NCBI GenBank assembly: GCA_025963635.1 | Contig: JAOQAK010000055.1 | Span: 186,001 to 250,000, forward strand | Source of the DNA: Ferruginibacter sp. | Lineage (GTDB): Bacteria; Bacteroidota; Bacteroidia; Chitinophagales; Chitinophagaceae | DNA length: 64,000 bases | Direction of reading: 5' to 3' | Shown: in pieces, positions 28,576 through 37,171 of the stretch | Position numbering within the stretch: the first letter of the stretch is position 1 | Layout of the letters: every line of letters starts with the position of its first letter | Made by a program: the position numbers and the translations under genes | The notes under the pieces: model-generated | The model's input: the letters and a program-made list of their open reading frames with translations, nothing else | Database searches by the model: none | Told to the model about the DNA's origin: nothing

Positions 28576-28674
28576 TTACTCAATTGAATCCTTGCTAGGT
28601 TCTTTGCCTACTGCATGTTTCAAAACCAGCAGGCAGCAGCCAATGACCAATATGATCATTGTAGACCTGATCAT
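28576..28674 (-). other. Possible small exported ORF or signal-peptide remnant
   Basis: 32 codons from an ATG: MIRSTMIILVIGCCLLVLKH then AVGKEPSKDSIE. The first 20 residues look like a signal peptide; the rest is too short to judge. It lies in the 250-bp gap between the 649-codon gene and the Gfo/Idh gene and may be all that remains of a deleted exported protein. Confidence 0.25.
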
Positions 28675-28729
28675 CAACTATTGCAAATAAACCTTACCAA
28701 ACTGTATCCCATCACAACAAACCTTCTTT

Positions 28730-30664
28730 TTACAAGATCATTTTTGGCAGGTATTTGCTCATGATCGGCTTTCCAATCTCCACTCCATTTACATTGAATA
28801 AAAAATCCTTGGGCAAAGCAGATGGATTGTAATACCCAAGTCGCTTTTTATGCAGGATATCCGCCTTTACACCCAGCTTACCTGAAGGAGTAATCACCGA
28901 AATATCTACAATGCCATTTTGTTCATTCACCGTCACCGGGGCCGATAACACTTTACTTCTGAATTTTAGAAAATCAGCCGCAGTTTGTATTCCCTCTTCT
29001 TCTTTCCACCACATTGCCATCGATGCTTTCCCATTGTTCGAATGGCGCAGTGTTAAGCGTAAAGTCTCGTTGTGCTTTAACTGAAAATTTTCACGGGCAG
29101 ACTGGTATTTAAACCCATCATTGTAAAGCGATGCACGCACTCCTTCACCTGCATCATCCCATAAAAAACGAAAGGCGATTGCCACATCTTCGAACCTTGC
29201 AAAAAAAGTTTTTGTATCATCCAATTCAATTCCACTGCCCATTGCGGGCACATCTATTTTTTTATTGCCAATCCACAGTTCATCAAATGCATTGGGCAAG
29301 ATGATGCTAGAATTCAGGTAATCATTGATGCAGTTATGATCTTTCTCCCCGGACACCAGCATCACAAACTCTCCTTTATTTTGTGCAGATTGCATAAACG
29401 GCATAAGATGCCTCGTCTTTCCCCACCCACCATTTGCAGGATAATTTGCCGGCATCCGGTCCTTCATTTTTTCACCCATTCCTTGTGTACTCCATGTTCC
29501 ATAATGATCGTCCCTTCCTTCCATGACATAAGCAATATTGGGCATAGCAGGAATACGCGGGCTACTAAGGTACATTACAAAGGGCTTATCATCCGGGCTA
29601 TAAGCCTGGTTGGAGGAGGCGATGGAAGCCTTGTTGCCCACAAAATCGCAGGCGTAGGTATGGGCAAGGCTATCCCAACGTTGTACAATAAACCGGTTCT
29701 TCCGGTTCATCAATTCCTTTTGTATAGATGCCAACCCTAGTTTTTGCAATGCAGATAAACAGACCTGGTGAAACAAATGTGTATTATTGTTTTGCCCGCC
29801 AAGCAAAGGATTAAAATATTTTTCTTCCAGCAGGTCACGACTAAATACCCGGTTATAATCCCGGCTATGCGCCCCTGCGAGTATACCTGCACGTTGGTTG
29901 TAATGGGAGGCCAGGTCAGTGATAAAAAAATTGAGCGCATCCGCAGCTTTTGATTTGATATCTGCATCTTTTATAAAGGTGTGGATCAACAGCAAAGATT
30001 CCATATCGACGCCCGAATAAGTAGGACTGTCATACTCACGGTTTCCATATTGGGCAACATGACTCAACCATTGATCGAAATAAGCACGGCCTTCTTCAGT
30101 GAGCAATGGCTGTTGATATACCTGTCCCGAGGCGACAAAATTCCAAATCTTCATCAGGAAAATATTGGTGTAGGAGATACGTACTTCCTGATTTCGTGCC
30201 CCCTGGACCCCGAGTGTAAATATTTCGTCGAGTGTTTTTATAGCTTCCGTTGAAAGCCTGTCGTTAAAAAGTATTTTAATCAGCATGCCATACTGCATAC
30301 AGAATTCTATGCTGTTTCCATCACCGATATCAAAGCCTGTTTCATGCCAGCCCCAAAAAATATTGCCATAACTTTTTCCGCCGGCAGGATTGGTAATCAT
30401 TCTTGCCTGCACTTTTTTCAACAGCCATTCAACCTGTTCATCTTTTAAAAACCTGGTGTCTAATGCGTCGAGCAAAAACATAAAGCAATCTCTTACTCCC
30501 AATTGCGAAGGAGTAAGCTGCACGGCTGCCCATTCCTGTACCATCGAAGCCTTGCGTGCTGCGGTGTCGGGCATGGCCGGAATTGCGTAGGCCTTATTCT
30601 CCTGGGCCATCACAGCTACCTGCAAGCTGCATACACATAAAAAGGACAATACCATTTTCTTCAT
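28730..30664 (-). CDS. Large exported protein of unknown family, likely glycan-active
   Basis: Start at 30664 (MKKMVLSFLCVCSLQVAVMAQ) gives 644 residues; a Met five codons upstream (30679) is possible. The N-terminal two thirds look alpha-helical with repeated W/H/D patterns (GNIFWGWHETGFDIGDGNSIEF, EYDSPTYSGVDMESLLLIH), the arrangement of an (alpha/alpha)-barrel; the last third is beta-rich (DELWIGNKKIDVP). The HETGFDIGDGN and REYDSPTYSGVD segments are good catalytic-site candidates. No named glycoside hydrolase or lyase family could be recognised. Its place between GH27 and a Gfo/Idh gene, with a signal peptide, argues for a periplasmic enzyme of the PUL. Confidence 0.8.
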   Translation of the reverse strand: MKKMVLSFLCVCSLQVAVMAQENKAYAIPAMPDTAARKASMVQEWAAVQLTPSQLGVRDCFMFLLDALDTRFLKDEQVEWLLKKVQARMITNPAGGKSYGNIFWGWHETGFDIGDGNSIEFCMQYGMLIKILFNDRLSTEAIKTLDEIFTLGVQGARNQEVRISYTNIFLMKIWNFVASGQVYQQPLLTEEGRAYFDQWLSHVAQYGNREYDSPTYSGVDMESLLLIHTFIKDADIKSKAADALNFFITDLASHYNQRAGILAGAHSRDYNRVFSRDLLEEKYFNPLLGGQNNNTHLFHQVCLSALQKLGLASIQKELMNRKNRFIVQRWDSLAHTYACDFVGNKASIASSNQAYSPDDKPFVMYLSSPRIPAMPNIAYVMEGRDDHYGTWSTQGMGEKMKDRMPANYPANGGWGKTRHLMPFMQSAQNKGEFVMLVSGEKDHNCINDYLNSSIILPNAFDELWIGNKKIDVPAMGSGIELDDTKTFFARFEDVAIAFRFLWDDAGEGVRASLYNDGFKYQSARENFQLKHNETLRLTLRHSNNGKASMAMWWKEEEGIQTAADFLKFRSKVLSAPVTVNEQNGIVDISVITPSGKLGVKADILHKKRLGYYNPSALPKDFLFNVNGVEIGKPIMSKYLPKMIL

Positions 30665-30775
30665 AAAATTATTTTTCATTCCCCGTTAACTCAAACCAGG
30701 CAATCGCTACTGGCTCCGACAAGAAATATTATTACCTGTTGCCGCTATGAAATAGCCCTAATTGCAGGCTATAAT

Positions 30776-32794
30776 TTAGTTTTTTTCAGGAAGCATCCTG
30801 ATCATCACAACCCCATGATGAGGAATATTGGTTTTGAAAGAACCACTGAATTGTCCCAAATCTTTCTGTCTCCACACATCTCTTATATTCCATCTTCCTT
30901 CCAAACCAATCTTAGCGAAATCCAATTCGTATGATCTGGTTCCTTCATCGCCCCATCGAAAATATGATTGTGGTTTTTCACCGAATGCAGCGGTATTGAA
31001 TAATCCTACACCATATGAACCGTCTTCTAATTGTTTTACCCACACTTCTACACCATCCTCATGAAGGAGCAAGCGGCCTGCTTTTCCCAAGGGATCCTGG
31101 TTGATGGCGATCACTTCATCGTTGGTTAATAAGTTCAGGGTGAATTTATCCAGTCGTTCTATTGGACAGCCAATCAGCAGTGGCGCAGCAAGCAAACTGA
31201 AAATGCTTACATGGCTGTATTGCTCATCGGGTGTTAAACGGGTAGGGTGTAGTGTTGGTCCTATTGCCACTTCTCCCAAAATCATCATATCAGGATCGCT
31301 CCAATGGCCAGGTCCGGTAAAGGGCGCCCATTTATCAAGCGAGAATGCAGTGGCATATAAACTTGTCCAGCTATCCTTGATATCAGGCCCGGTGCGGTAC
31401 ATATTTGACAAATGCATCCAATCATTTGCTTTGTCAAACGGTGCATTATTGGATAAACTAAAAATGATGTCCCTCCCCGATTGTTTTAACGCTGTTGACA
31501 TCCGTTCGGTAGAATTTACATCTACCCGCCAATCGTATTTCAGAAAATCAACTCCCCATGAAGCCATCTGGTTGGCATCGTTTGTTTCGAACCTGTATTT
31601 TCCTATATGGCTAAATGGTGGCCGGTTCACCTTGATGATATCATGCGTTTCACCACCCGCTTGATATTCGGATGAAGCGCCCACATATCCACCATAGCTT
31701 GCAATATATGGAGTGGAATAGAGTCCGAGTTTTAGCCCAAGCCCATGAATATAGTCAGCCATCCCTTTCATGTTGGGAAATTTTTCATTGGGCTGAAGCG
31801 CCGTATCCTTCCCTTCCCTGTTGCCCTGCCAGGCATCGTCGATATTGATATAATTCCAGCCATGATTGCTTAGCCCGCTCTGCACCATCGCGTTTGCAGA
31901 GGCCAGTACTTTTTCCCGGTCAATAGTTGTCTCCCAGGCATTCCAGCCATTCCATCCAATGGGCGGCGTTAGCGCAATGGTATCGCCAATCTTAATAATT
32001 AATTTTTGTTTTGTTTCGCCAAAGCTGTTCCTGGCCCTTAGCGTAACAACATAGGTGCCCTTGTTTTTAACAGCCCCTGTTATGATGCCCGTTTTTGCAG
32101 CTATCGTGAGTCCTTGGGGTAAATTGTCGACTGAAAATTGCATGGGCCTTTTGCCAGTGGCTGCAATCGTATATAAAAACGGGTTGCCGGGTGTTGCACC
32201 AAATACTTTTGCAGAGTTTATTTTTGGCGTTTCTTTTGGTGCCGGTGTCAATATATATTTTTCGTCCGTATTAAGGATATGTTCGGGCGAATAGTTCCCG
32301 GCCATTTCCAGTTGCGCATTTAACCAATTGGAATAAGTTCGCTTATTGCTAATGCCGCCAATTTTATCTGTAATCAACAAGCCCAATTGTGCGATTCCGG
32401 AAAGGTCGACCTCTACTTTTACTGGCGTGTCGCCGATATTCATTTCAGTGCTTTTGAACAAAACTTTTTTATCGCCAATCACGTAGAATATAACCGGTAT
32501 ATCTTTATTTCCTTTATCGTCCATCGCGACCATTGCTGAAAAACGTTTTGCATGTTTATCCAGCCTGAAAGCAATCACACTAACGCTTTGAGCACCTATC
32601 CCCCTTGTATATTTAACACCATTTACCTGCAGCGTATCATGACTATAATTGGATTTCGCGGACACGGGACGAATGCCTTCAGAAAAGGATTGAATAGGCA
32701 GGTCGTCGAGCCATACAGTGCTGGTTTGCTGTGCAAAAACTGCCGGTGATGACAATAACAAAAAAAACAGGATGCTTCCGGAAAGCTTACTCAT
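30776..32794 (-). CDS. GH27 alpha-galactosidase with N-terminal NPCBM domain
   Basis: Start at 32794 (MSKLSGSILFFLLLSSPAVFAQ) gives 672 residues; the ORF to 32851 overlaps the upstream gene's stop and is rejected. Order: signal peptide; NPCBM-type domain (about 27-165, VWLDDLPIQ...GIGAQSVSV); an Ig/He_PIG-like linker (about 190-272); then a GH27 barrel from about 276 (LTPPIGWNGWNAW). The nucleophile is Asp421 in FLKYDW and the acid/base Asp471 in RTGPDIKDSW, by comparison with human alpha-galactosidase. A C-terminal beta domain follows. It should remove terminal alpha-galactose. A close paralog lies two genes upstream (35112-37124). Confidence 0.95.
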   Translation of the reverse strand: MSKLSGSILFFLLLSSPAVFAQQTSTVWLDDLPIQSFSEGIRPVSAKSNYSHDTLQVNGVKYTRGIGAQSVSVIAFRLDKHAKRFSAMVAMDDKGNKDIPVIFYVIGDKKVLFKSTEMNIGDTPVKVEVDLSGIAQLGLLITDKIGGISNKRTYSNWLNAQLEMAGNYSPEHILNTDEKYILTPAPKETPKINSAKVFGATPGNPFLYTIAATGKRPMQFSVDNLPQGLTIAAKTGIITGAVKNKGTYVVTLRARNSFGETKQKLIIKIGDTIALTPPIGWNGWNAWETTIDREKVLASANAMVQSGLSNHGWNYINIDDAWQGNREGKDTALQPNEKFPNMKGMADYIHGLGLKLGLYSTPYIASYGGYVGASSEYQAGGETHDIIKVNRPPFSHIGKYRFETNDANQMASWGVDFLKYDWRVDVNSTERMSTALKQSGRDIIFSLSNNAPFDKANDWMHLSNMYRTGPDIKDSWTSLYATAFSLDKWAPFTGPGHWSDPDMMILGEVAIGPTLHPTRLTPDEQYSHVSIFSLLAAPLLIGCPIERLDKFTLNLLTNDEVIAINQDPLGKAGRLLLHEDGVEVWVKQLEDGSYGVGLFNTAAFGEKPQSYFRWGDEGTRSYELDFAKIGLEGRWNIRDVWRQKDLGQFSGSFKTNIPHHGVVMIRMLPEKN

Positions 32795-32847
32795 CTCAAT
32801 GAATTTATTTTTAAGTGATACAATCGAAACTAGTCCCCTTTGACACC

Positions 32848-35013
32848 TCATCTTGTATTGAATGTAACCATTGCAAAATCTCCTTTTATGGGCTTCGGCA
32901 CAACCAATGAGAATAAATGTGTATTTGTATTTAGATCTAATTTTCCTATACCCGATGAAACGCTACGCTCTGAATATCCCTGTAATGTAACCGTGGACTC
33001 ATTTTTGGCAAACAGCACTTTTACCTGCATTTGGTTTGCAGAAGCGGTGATGGTGAGAATGCGTTTTTTGCCGGTAGCAGTAATTTTGCCGGCGTCGCCT
33101 AAAAAGGCAATGCCTGAACGGGTTATTGGGGCTACGATATAATACACAAACTTTTCTTCCGGCAAAGCGGCACTGAAACTACCTCCCGTTTCTACCAGTT
33201 GTATCGTTTGCTTTAATGGATTAAATACTACGGACATGTCTTTCATCCCGATATCATTGAGGTTGAATTCAAATTGGTTCATCCTGGTAGAATCGTCCGC
33301 AAAAGCAAAGACATAACTGGTTTTAATATTGTTGTGAAGCGTGTACGTCGATGCAATAATAGGCCGGTGATCCTGCCGGGCCATGTGCACATAATTTTGA
33401 TCGATTGGTAAAAGCGGTACATCCGGTTTAACAAGAACGCCATCTTTGCGGCATGCCATTAGAATATTGGCTTTATTTTCGGTACCAATTGAATCTCCTG
33501 TTCCAACTGCACCGGCCGACAATACCGAAACAATCATATTATTCAATTCGGAACTTTTAAAAACATCACTCCATGGCCAGATGCCCATTTCGTATGCTAG
33601 TTGCGACGTAAACAAAAAGTACATCCACCTTTTGGGCATAAACCGGTCGCCGGCCGTTCTGATAGTAGTAAGATTATTATATTTCACGCCCTGCATAAAA
33701 TACCTTGGTAAGCCCATACAATATTGCATGCTGATACCATTGTCCAGGGCTGCCTTTGCCATATGGTCGGTGAATGCGTTCCCTACATTAATATCGGAGA
33801 TCATTTCAGGGTTATTGGTATAGATGTAATTGATCCAATCCTGCTCATACACTGCAACCCCTGAATTTTTGAGATAGCCCATGATTTCTTTCCAAAAAGC
33901 AGGGTCGATGGCGCCAATCCCGCTAATCTTAAAGCGCTTATGATAAGGGCTTGTTGAATCGATCCAGCGATTGTGCGTTACCAGGGGCAGTCCTAATTTT
34001 CGCTGAAATTTCGCCAGTCCCCCGGGGAACAAAAATGTATCTGCCTTGTATTCCATTAAACCACCCGAACGATTCCAGGGGCCGGCAGGGAATTCTGTTT
34101 TCTTTTTATCCGCACCCTTAATCCCGTAAACATTGTTTGTTGACTTTTGATACCACCAGCTGTCCAGTTGCATATAACCTAATGGAATGTCTTCTTTTTG
34201 ATAATGTTCCCGAAGCGCCAGCAGTGTGCCGGAATATCCCTTGGCAGTATCATAATTATAGTAATAGTCCCCGCCAACATCTGTCCATATACCAAAATAT
34301 TTCAGTACCACATCTGCATCATTGGCCGGGCGCTTCCGATTATATATTGTACGCAGCGCACTACCCCATTCATCCCAGGTTGCACGAATGCCTTTATTTA
34401 AAACCAGGATGGTATTGTGTGTGAAATCCGTTGGTAATTTTTTCACTTCGGGATTCAGTCCACTCCTTACATGCGTGATCCCGTTACCGGTCATGAGGGA
34501 TACCATAAAATCCGAAGCAGGTGAAATAATACAGGCATCCTTTTTATCATTAAAAAATAACCAGGGGGTGGATGTTTCTTCCAAAAAAAACTGGGCCAAT
34601 GGAAATATCCTGTTATGGTAGCTGAAATGATGCAACGAATCGGGCATGCGGGTAAAATCCGGGAAAGCATCCATTGATTGATCGGTTGCTCCTTTAGGAG
34701 TAGATAAAGAAAACATCACTACCGGCGAACTTGCATACCAAAGGATTTTACCAATATACTGGTTATTGGTTTCCCATTGGAAAGAGAGGGAGGTATACTC
34801 CCCAATAGCATCTTTTCCTTTTTCTCTTTTCAGTTTTTGCATGCGCTGGCCAATGCTGCCAACCATTGTCCAGTTGATCCCTGGAACATTAATGGTATAG
34901 CTACCTGTTTTTGAATCCACTTGTACATTAATTGCCACCGTTGGTTGGGCCAATAATGAAAGCTTCATCGCCGAAAGAATCATTATCAACAAAATAGCGA
35001 CGACTATCTTCAT
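32848..35013 (-). CDS. Clan GH-D-like glycosidase of unassigned family
   Basis: Start at 35013 (MKIVVAILLIMILSAM...LSLLAQ) gives 721 residues. After a beta-rich N-terminal domain (about 25-230) comes a TIM barrel with VVLKYFGIWTDVGGDYYY, LGYMQLDSWWYQK and GVAVYEQDWINYIY, where Asp392 is at the position of the clan GH-D (GH27/GH31/GH36) nucleophile. The C-terminal domain is beta-rich. The protein therefore resembles GH36/GH31 alpha-glycosidases, but the motifs do not match either family well. It is sandwiched between two GH27 alpha-galactosidases (53 and 98 bp gaps), so an alpha-galactoside or a related alpha-linkage is a reasonable guess. Confidence 0.8.
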   Translation of the reverse strand: MKIVVAILLIMILSAMKLSLLAQPTVAINVQVDSKTGSYTINVPGINWTMVGSIGQRMQKLKREKGKDAIGEYTSLSFQWETNNQYIGKILWYASSPVVMFSLSTPKGATDQSMDAFPDFTRMPDSLHHFSYHNRIFPLAQFFLEETSTPWLFFNDKKDACIISPASDFMVSLMTGNGITHVRSGLNPEVKKLPTDFTHNTILVLNKGIRATWDEWGSALRTIYNRKRPANDADVVLKYFGIWTDVGGDYYYNYDTAKGYSGTLLALREHYQKEDIPLGYMQLDSWWYQKSTNNVYGIKGADKKKTEFPAGPWNRSGGLMEYKADTFLFPGGLAKFQRKLGLPLVTHNRWIDSTSPYHKRFKISGIGAIDPAFWKEIMGYLKNSGVAVYEQDWINYIYTNNPEMISDINVGNAFTDHMAKAALDNGISMQYCMGLPRYFMQGVKYNNLTTIRTAGDRFMPKRWMYFLFTSQLAYEMGIWPWSDVFKSSELNNMIVSVLSAGAVGTGDSIGTENKANILMACRKDGVLVKPDVPLLPIDQNYVHMARQDHRPIIASTYTLHNNIKTSYVFAFADDSTRMNQFEFNLNDIGMKDMSVVFNPLKQTIQLVETGGSFSAALPEEKFVYYIVAPITRSGIAFLGDAGKITATGKKRILTITASANQMQVKVLFAKNESTVTLQGYSERSVSSGIGKLDLNTNTHLFSLVVPKPIKGDFAMVTFNTR

Positions 35014-35111
35014 CTTGGTTGTTTTTTTGTTGACAGCATTGTATAACCTGCTATGACTAAGGTTGCCCGAATTTGTCAAATTTTATTTTTTAGTCCTGAA
35101 ATACTTTTTTC

Positions 35112-37124
35112 TTATATTCCCTTCGGGATCATCCGTATCATCACCACTCCATGATGAGGGATGCTTGTTTTAAATGACCCATTGGATTCACCAAGATCTT
35201 TCTGCCGCCATAAATCCCGCAGTTGCCATTTTCCTTTGAGGCCTAGTTTTGCAAAATCCAATTGAAAGGTGCTTTCTTTTTCATCTCCCCATCGGAAATA
35301 GGATGGTGGCGTTTTACCATAATTATCCACATTGAACAATCCGACTGCATAAGATCCATCCTCCAACGGCTTTACCCAGGTTTGAATACCCTCTTCATCA
35401 GAGATGAGTCTGCCGGGTTTGCCAAGCGGATCCTGATCAACTGCGATCACTTCATCATTCGTTAATAGATTCAATGTAAAGGCATCCAATTGTTCAATGG
35501 GACAACCAATTAACAGCGGCGCCGCCAATAAGCTGAATAAGCTTACATGGCTATATTGTTCATCGGGTGTTAAACGGGTGGCATGGAGTTGCGTACCGGT
35601 AGTAACGTTGCCAAGTATCATCATATCCGGATCATTCCAATGCCCCGGTCCACCATAAGCACTCCATTTATCCAGTGTGAATGCGGAAGTGTATAAACTT
35701 AACCAGCTATCCCTGATGTCGGGACCAGTCCGGTATGCATTCGAAATACGGGCCCAATCTTTTACATTTGAAAAAGGCGCTGAATTTGAAAGACTGTATA
35801 AAATATCTCTTCCGGATTGTTTCAATGCTACTGACATCCGTTCGGCTGAAGACAGATCAATGCGCCAATCGTATTTCAGGTAGTCTACACCCCAGTCAGC
35901 CATTTGCAAGGCATCATTTTTTTCAAAACGATACTTTCCAATATATCTGTATGCCCGTTTATTATCCCTGACAGAATCAGGAAAAATGCCGTTTTCAAAA
36001 TTGGAAGAACCACCGGGATAGCCTGCATAACTCGTAATCCAGGGAGTCGAATAAACACCCAGCTTTAATCCCAGCCCATGTACATAATCCACCATTTGTT
36101 TGAATTCGGGAAACTTACTATTGGGCTGTATGGCATTGTATTTCCCGCCGCGTTGCCCCTGCCACGCATCATCGATATTGATATAGGTCCAGCCGTGATT
36201 AGCGAGCCCAATTTTTACCATAGCGTCAGCAGAAGCAATCACTTTTTCCCTGTCGATTTCTCTTGCCCATGAATTCCACCCATTCCATCCAATGGGTGGA
36301 GTGAGTGCAATAGTGTCTCCTATTTTAATTGTTAATTGTGCTGTTGATTCACCTGTTGCATTTGCGGCTTTAAGCGTAGCCATATAAACGCCTTTTCGGG
36401 TAAGCTTACCGGTAATGATGCCGGTAGCAGGATCAATGGAAAGTCCGTTGGGTAAATTTGCTGAAAAACGAATGGGCCGTTCCCCGGTTGCCGAAACCGT
36501 GTATAAAAAAGGATTGCCCGGTGTAGCACCAAAAATTCTGGGCGAATTTATCCTGGGCGTTTTGGCAACAGCGGGAGTTAAGATATATCGCACATCTGTA
36601 TTGGGAATGTTCATTGGAACCTGCCCGGCATTCATCATAAATTGTGCATCTGCCCAATTGGAATAGGTTTTATTTACCCCCATATCAACCACGACCAGCA
36701 AGCCTAAACGATTGATACCTTTTAAATTCACTTTTACTTTTTTGGGAATGTCGCCCCATTTCATCGGACCGCTTTCGAAGATAATTTTCCGGTCGCCGAT
36801 TACATAAAAGTTGTGTGCCAATTCTTTGACCCCATTATCATCTACTCCGGCAATTGCTGTAAATTCCTGTCCATTTCCATTTAGTAAAAAGGTTAGTACG
36901 CTGGTGGAGTTTACCCCGATCCCCCGGAAAAAAGTAATTCCGTTCATACGCATGGTATCACCGGAGCCGGATGTTTTTGACAATACAGCAGGGATGCCTT
37001 CCGAGAAGGTTCGAATGTTTAAATCATCCAGCCAAACCGGGCTGCTTTGCTGGCAGTTAACTATTTTGACGGTAAAAAATATAAACAAAAAAAGCATTTT
37101 TGAAATCCTGTGCATTCGGGTCAT
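35112..37124 (-). CDS. GH27 alpha-galactosidase with NPCBM domain (second copy)
   Basis: 670 residues with the same domain order as the gene at 30776-32794: leader (MLFLFIFFTVKIVNCQ, with a possible lipobox at Cys24), NPCBM domain (about 28-165), He_PIG-like linker (about 185-270), GH27 barrel from LTPPIGWNGWNSW (about 274) and a C-terminal beta domain. Nucleophile Asp419 in YLKYDW and acid/base Asp469 in RTGPDIRDSW are present. The two copies share long identical stretches (for instance GDTIALTPPIGWNGWN) but differ in the loop before the nucleophile (SNFENGIFPDSVR versus SEYQAGGETHDII). They arose by duplication and may act on different alpha-galactosyl linkages. Confidence 0.95.
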   Translation of the reverse strand: MTRMHRISKMLFLFIFFTVKIVNCQQSSPVWLDDLNIRTFSEGIPAVLSKTSGSGDTMRMNGITFFRGIGVNSTSVLTFLLNGNGQEFTAIAGVDDNGVKELAHNFYVIGDRKIIFESGPMKWGDIPKKVKVNLKGINRLGLLVVVDMGVNKTYSNWADAQFMMNAGQVPMNIPNTDVRYILTPAVAKTPRINSPRIFGATPGNPFLYTVSATGERPIRFSANLPNGLSIDPATGIITGKLTRKGVYMATLKAANATGESTAQLTIKIGDTIALTPPIGWNGWNSWAREIDREKVIASADAMVKIGLANHGWTYINIDDAWQGQRGGKYNAIQPNSKFPEFKQMVDYVHGLGLKLGVYSTPWITSYAGYPGGSSNFENGIFPDSVRDNKRAYRYIGKYRFEKNDALQMADWGVDYLKYDWRIDLSSAERMSVALKQSGRDILYSLSNSAPFSNVKDWARISNAYRTGPDIRDSWLSLYTSAFTLDKWSAYGGPGHWNDPDMMILGNVTTGTQLHATRLTPDEQYSHVSLFSLLAAPLLIGCPIEQLDAFTLNLLTNDEVIAVDQDPLGKPGRLISDEEGIQTWVKPLEDGSYAVGLFNVDNYGKTPPSYFRWGDEKESTFQLDFAKLGLKGKWQLRDLWRQKDLGESNGSFKTSIPHHGVVMIRMIPKGI

Positions 37125-37171
37125 TTGATATTTTTAAGTTTTATTTTCCAAAATGTAAAACCGGATTCTTC

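Noticed and set aside
32795..32851. Extended N-terminus of the downstream GH27
   Set aside because: It overlaps the stop of the preceding gene and adds no export signal; the ATG at 32794 begins a proper signal peptide.
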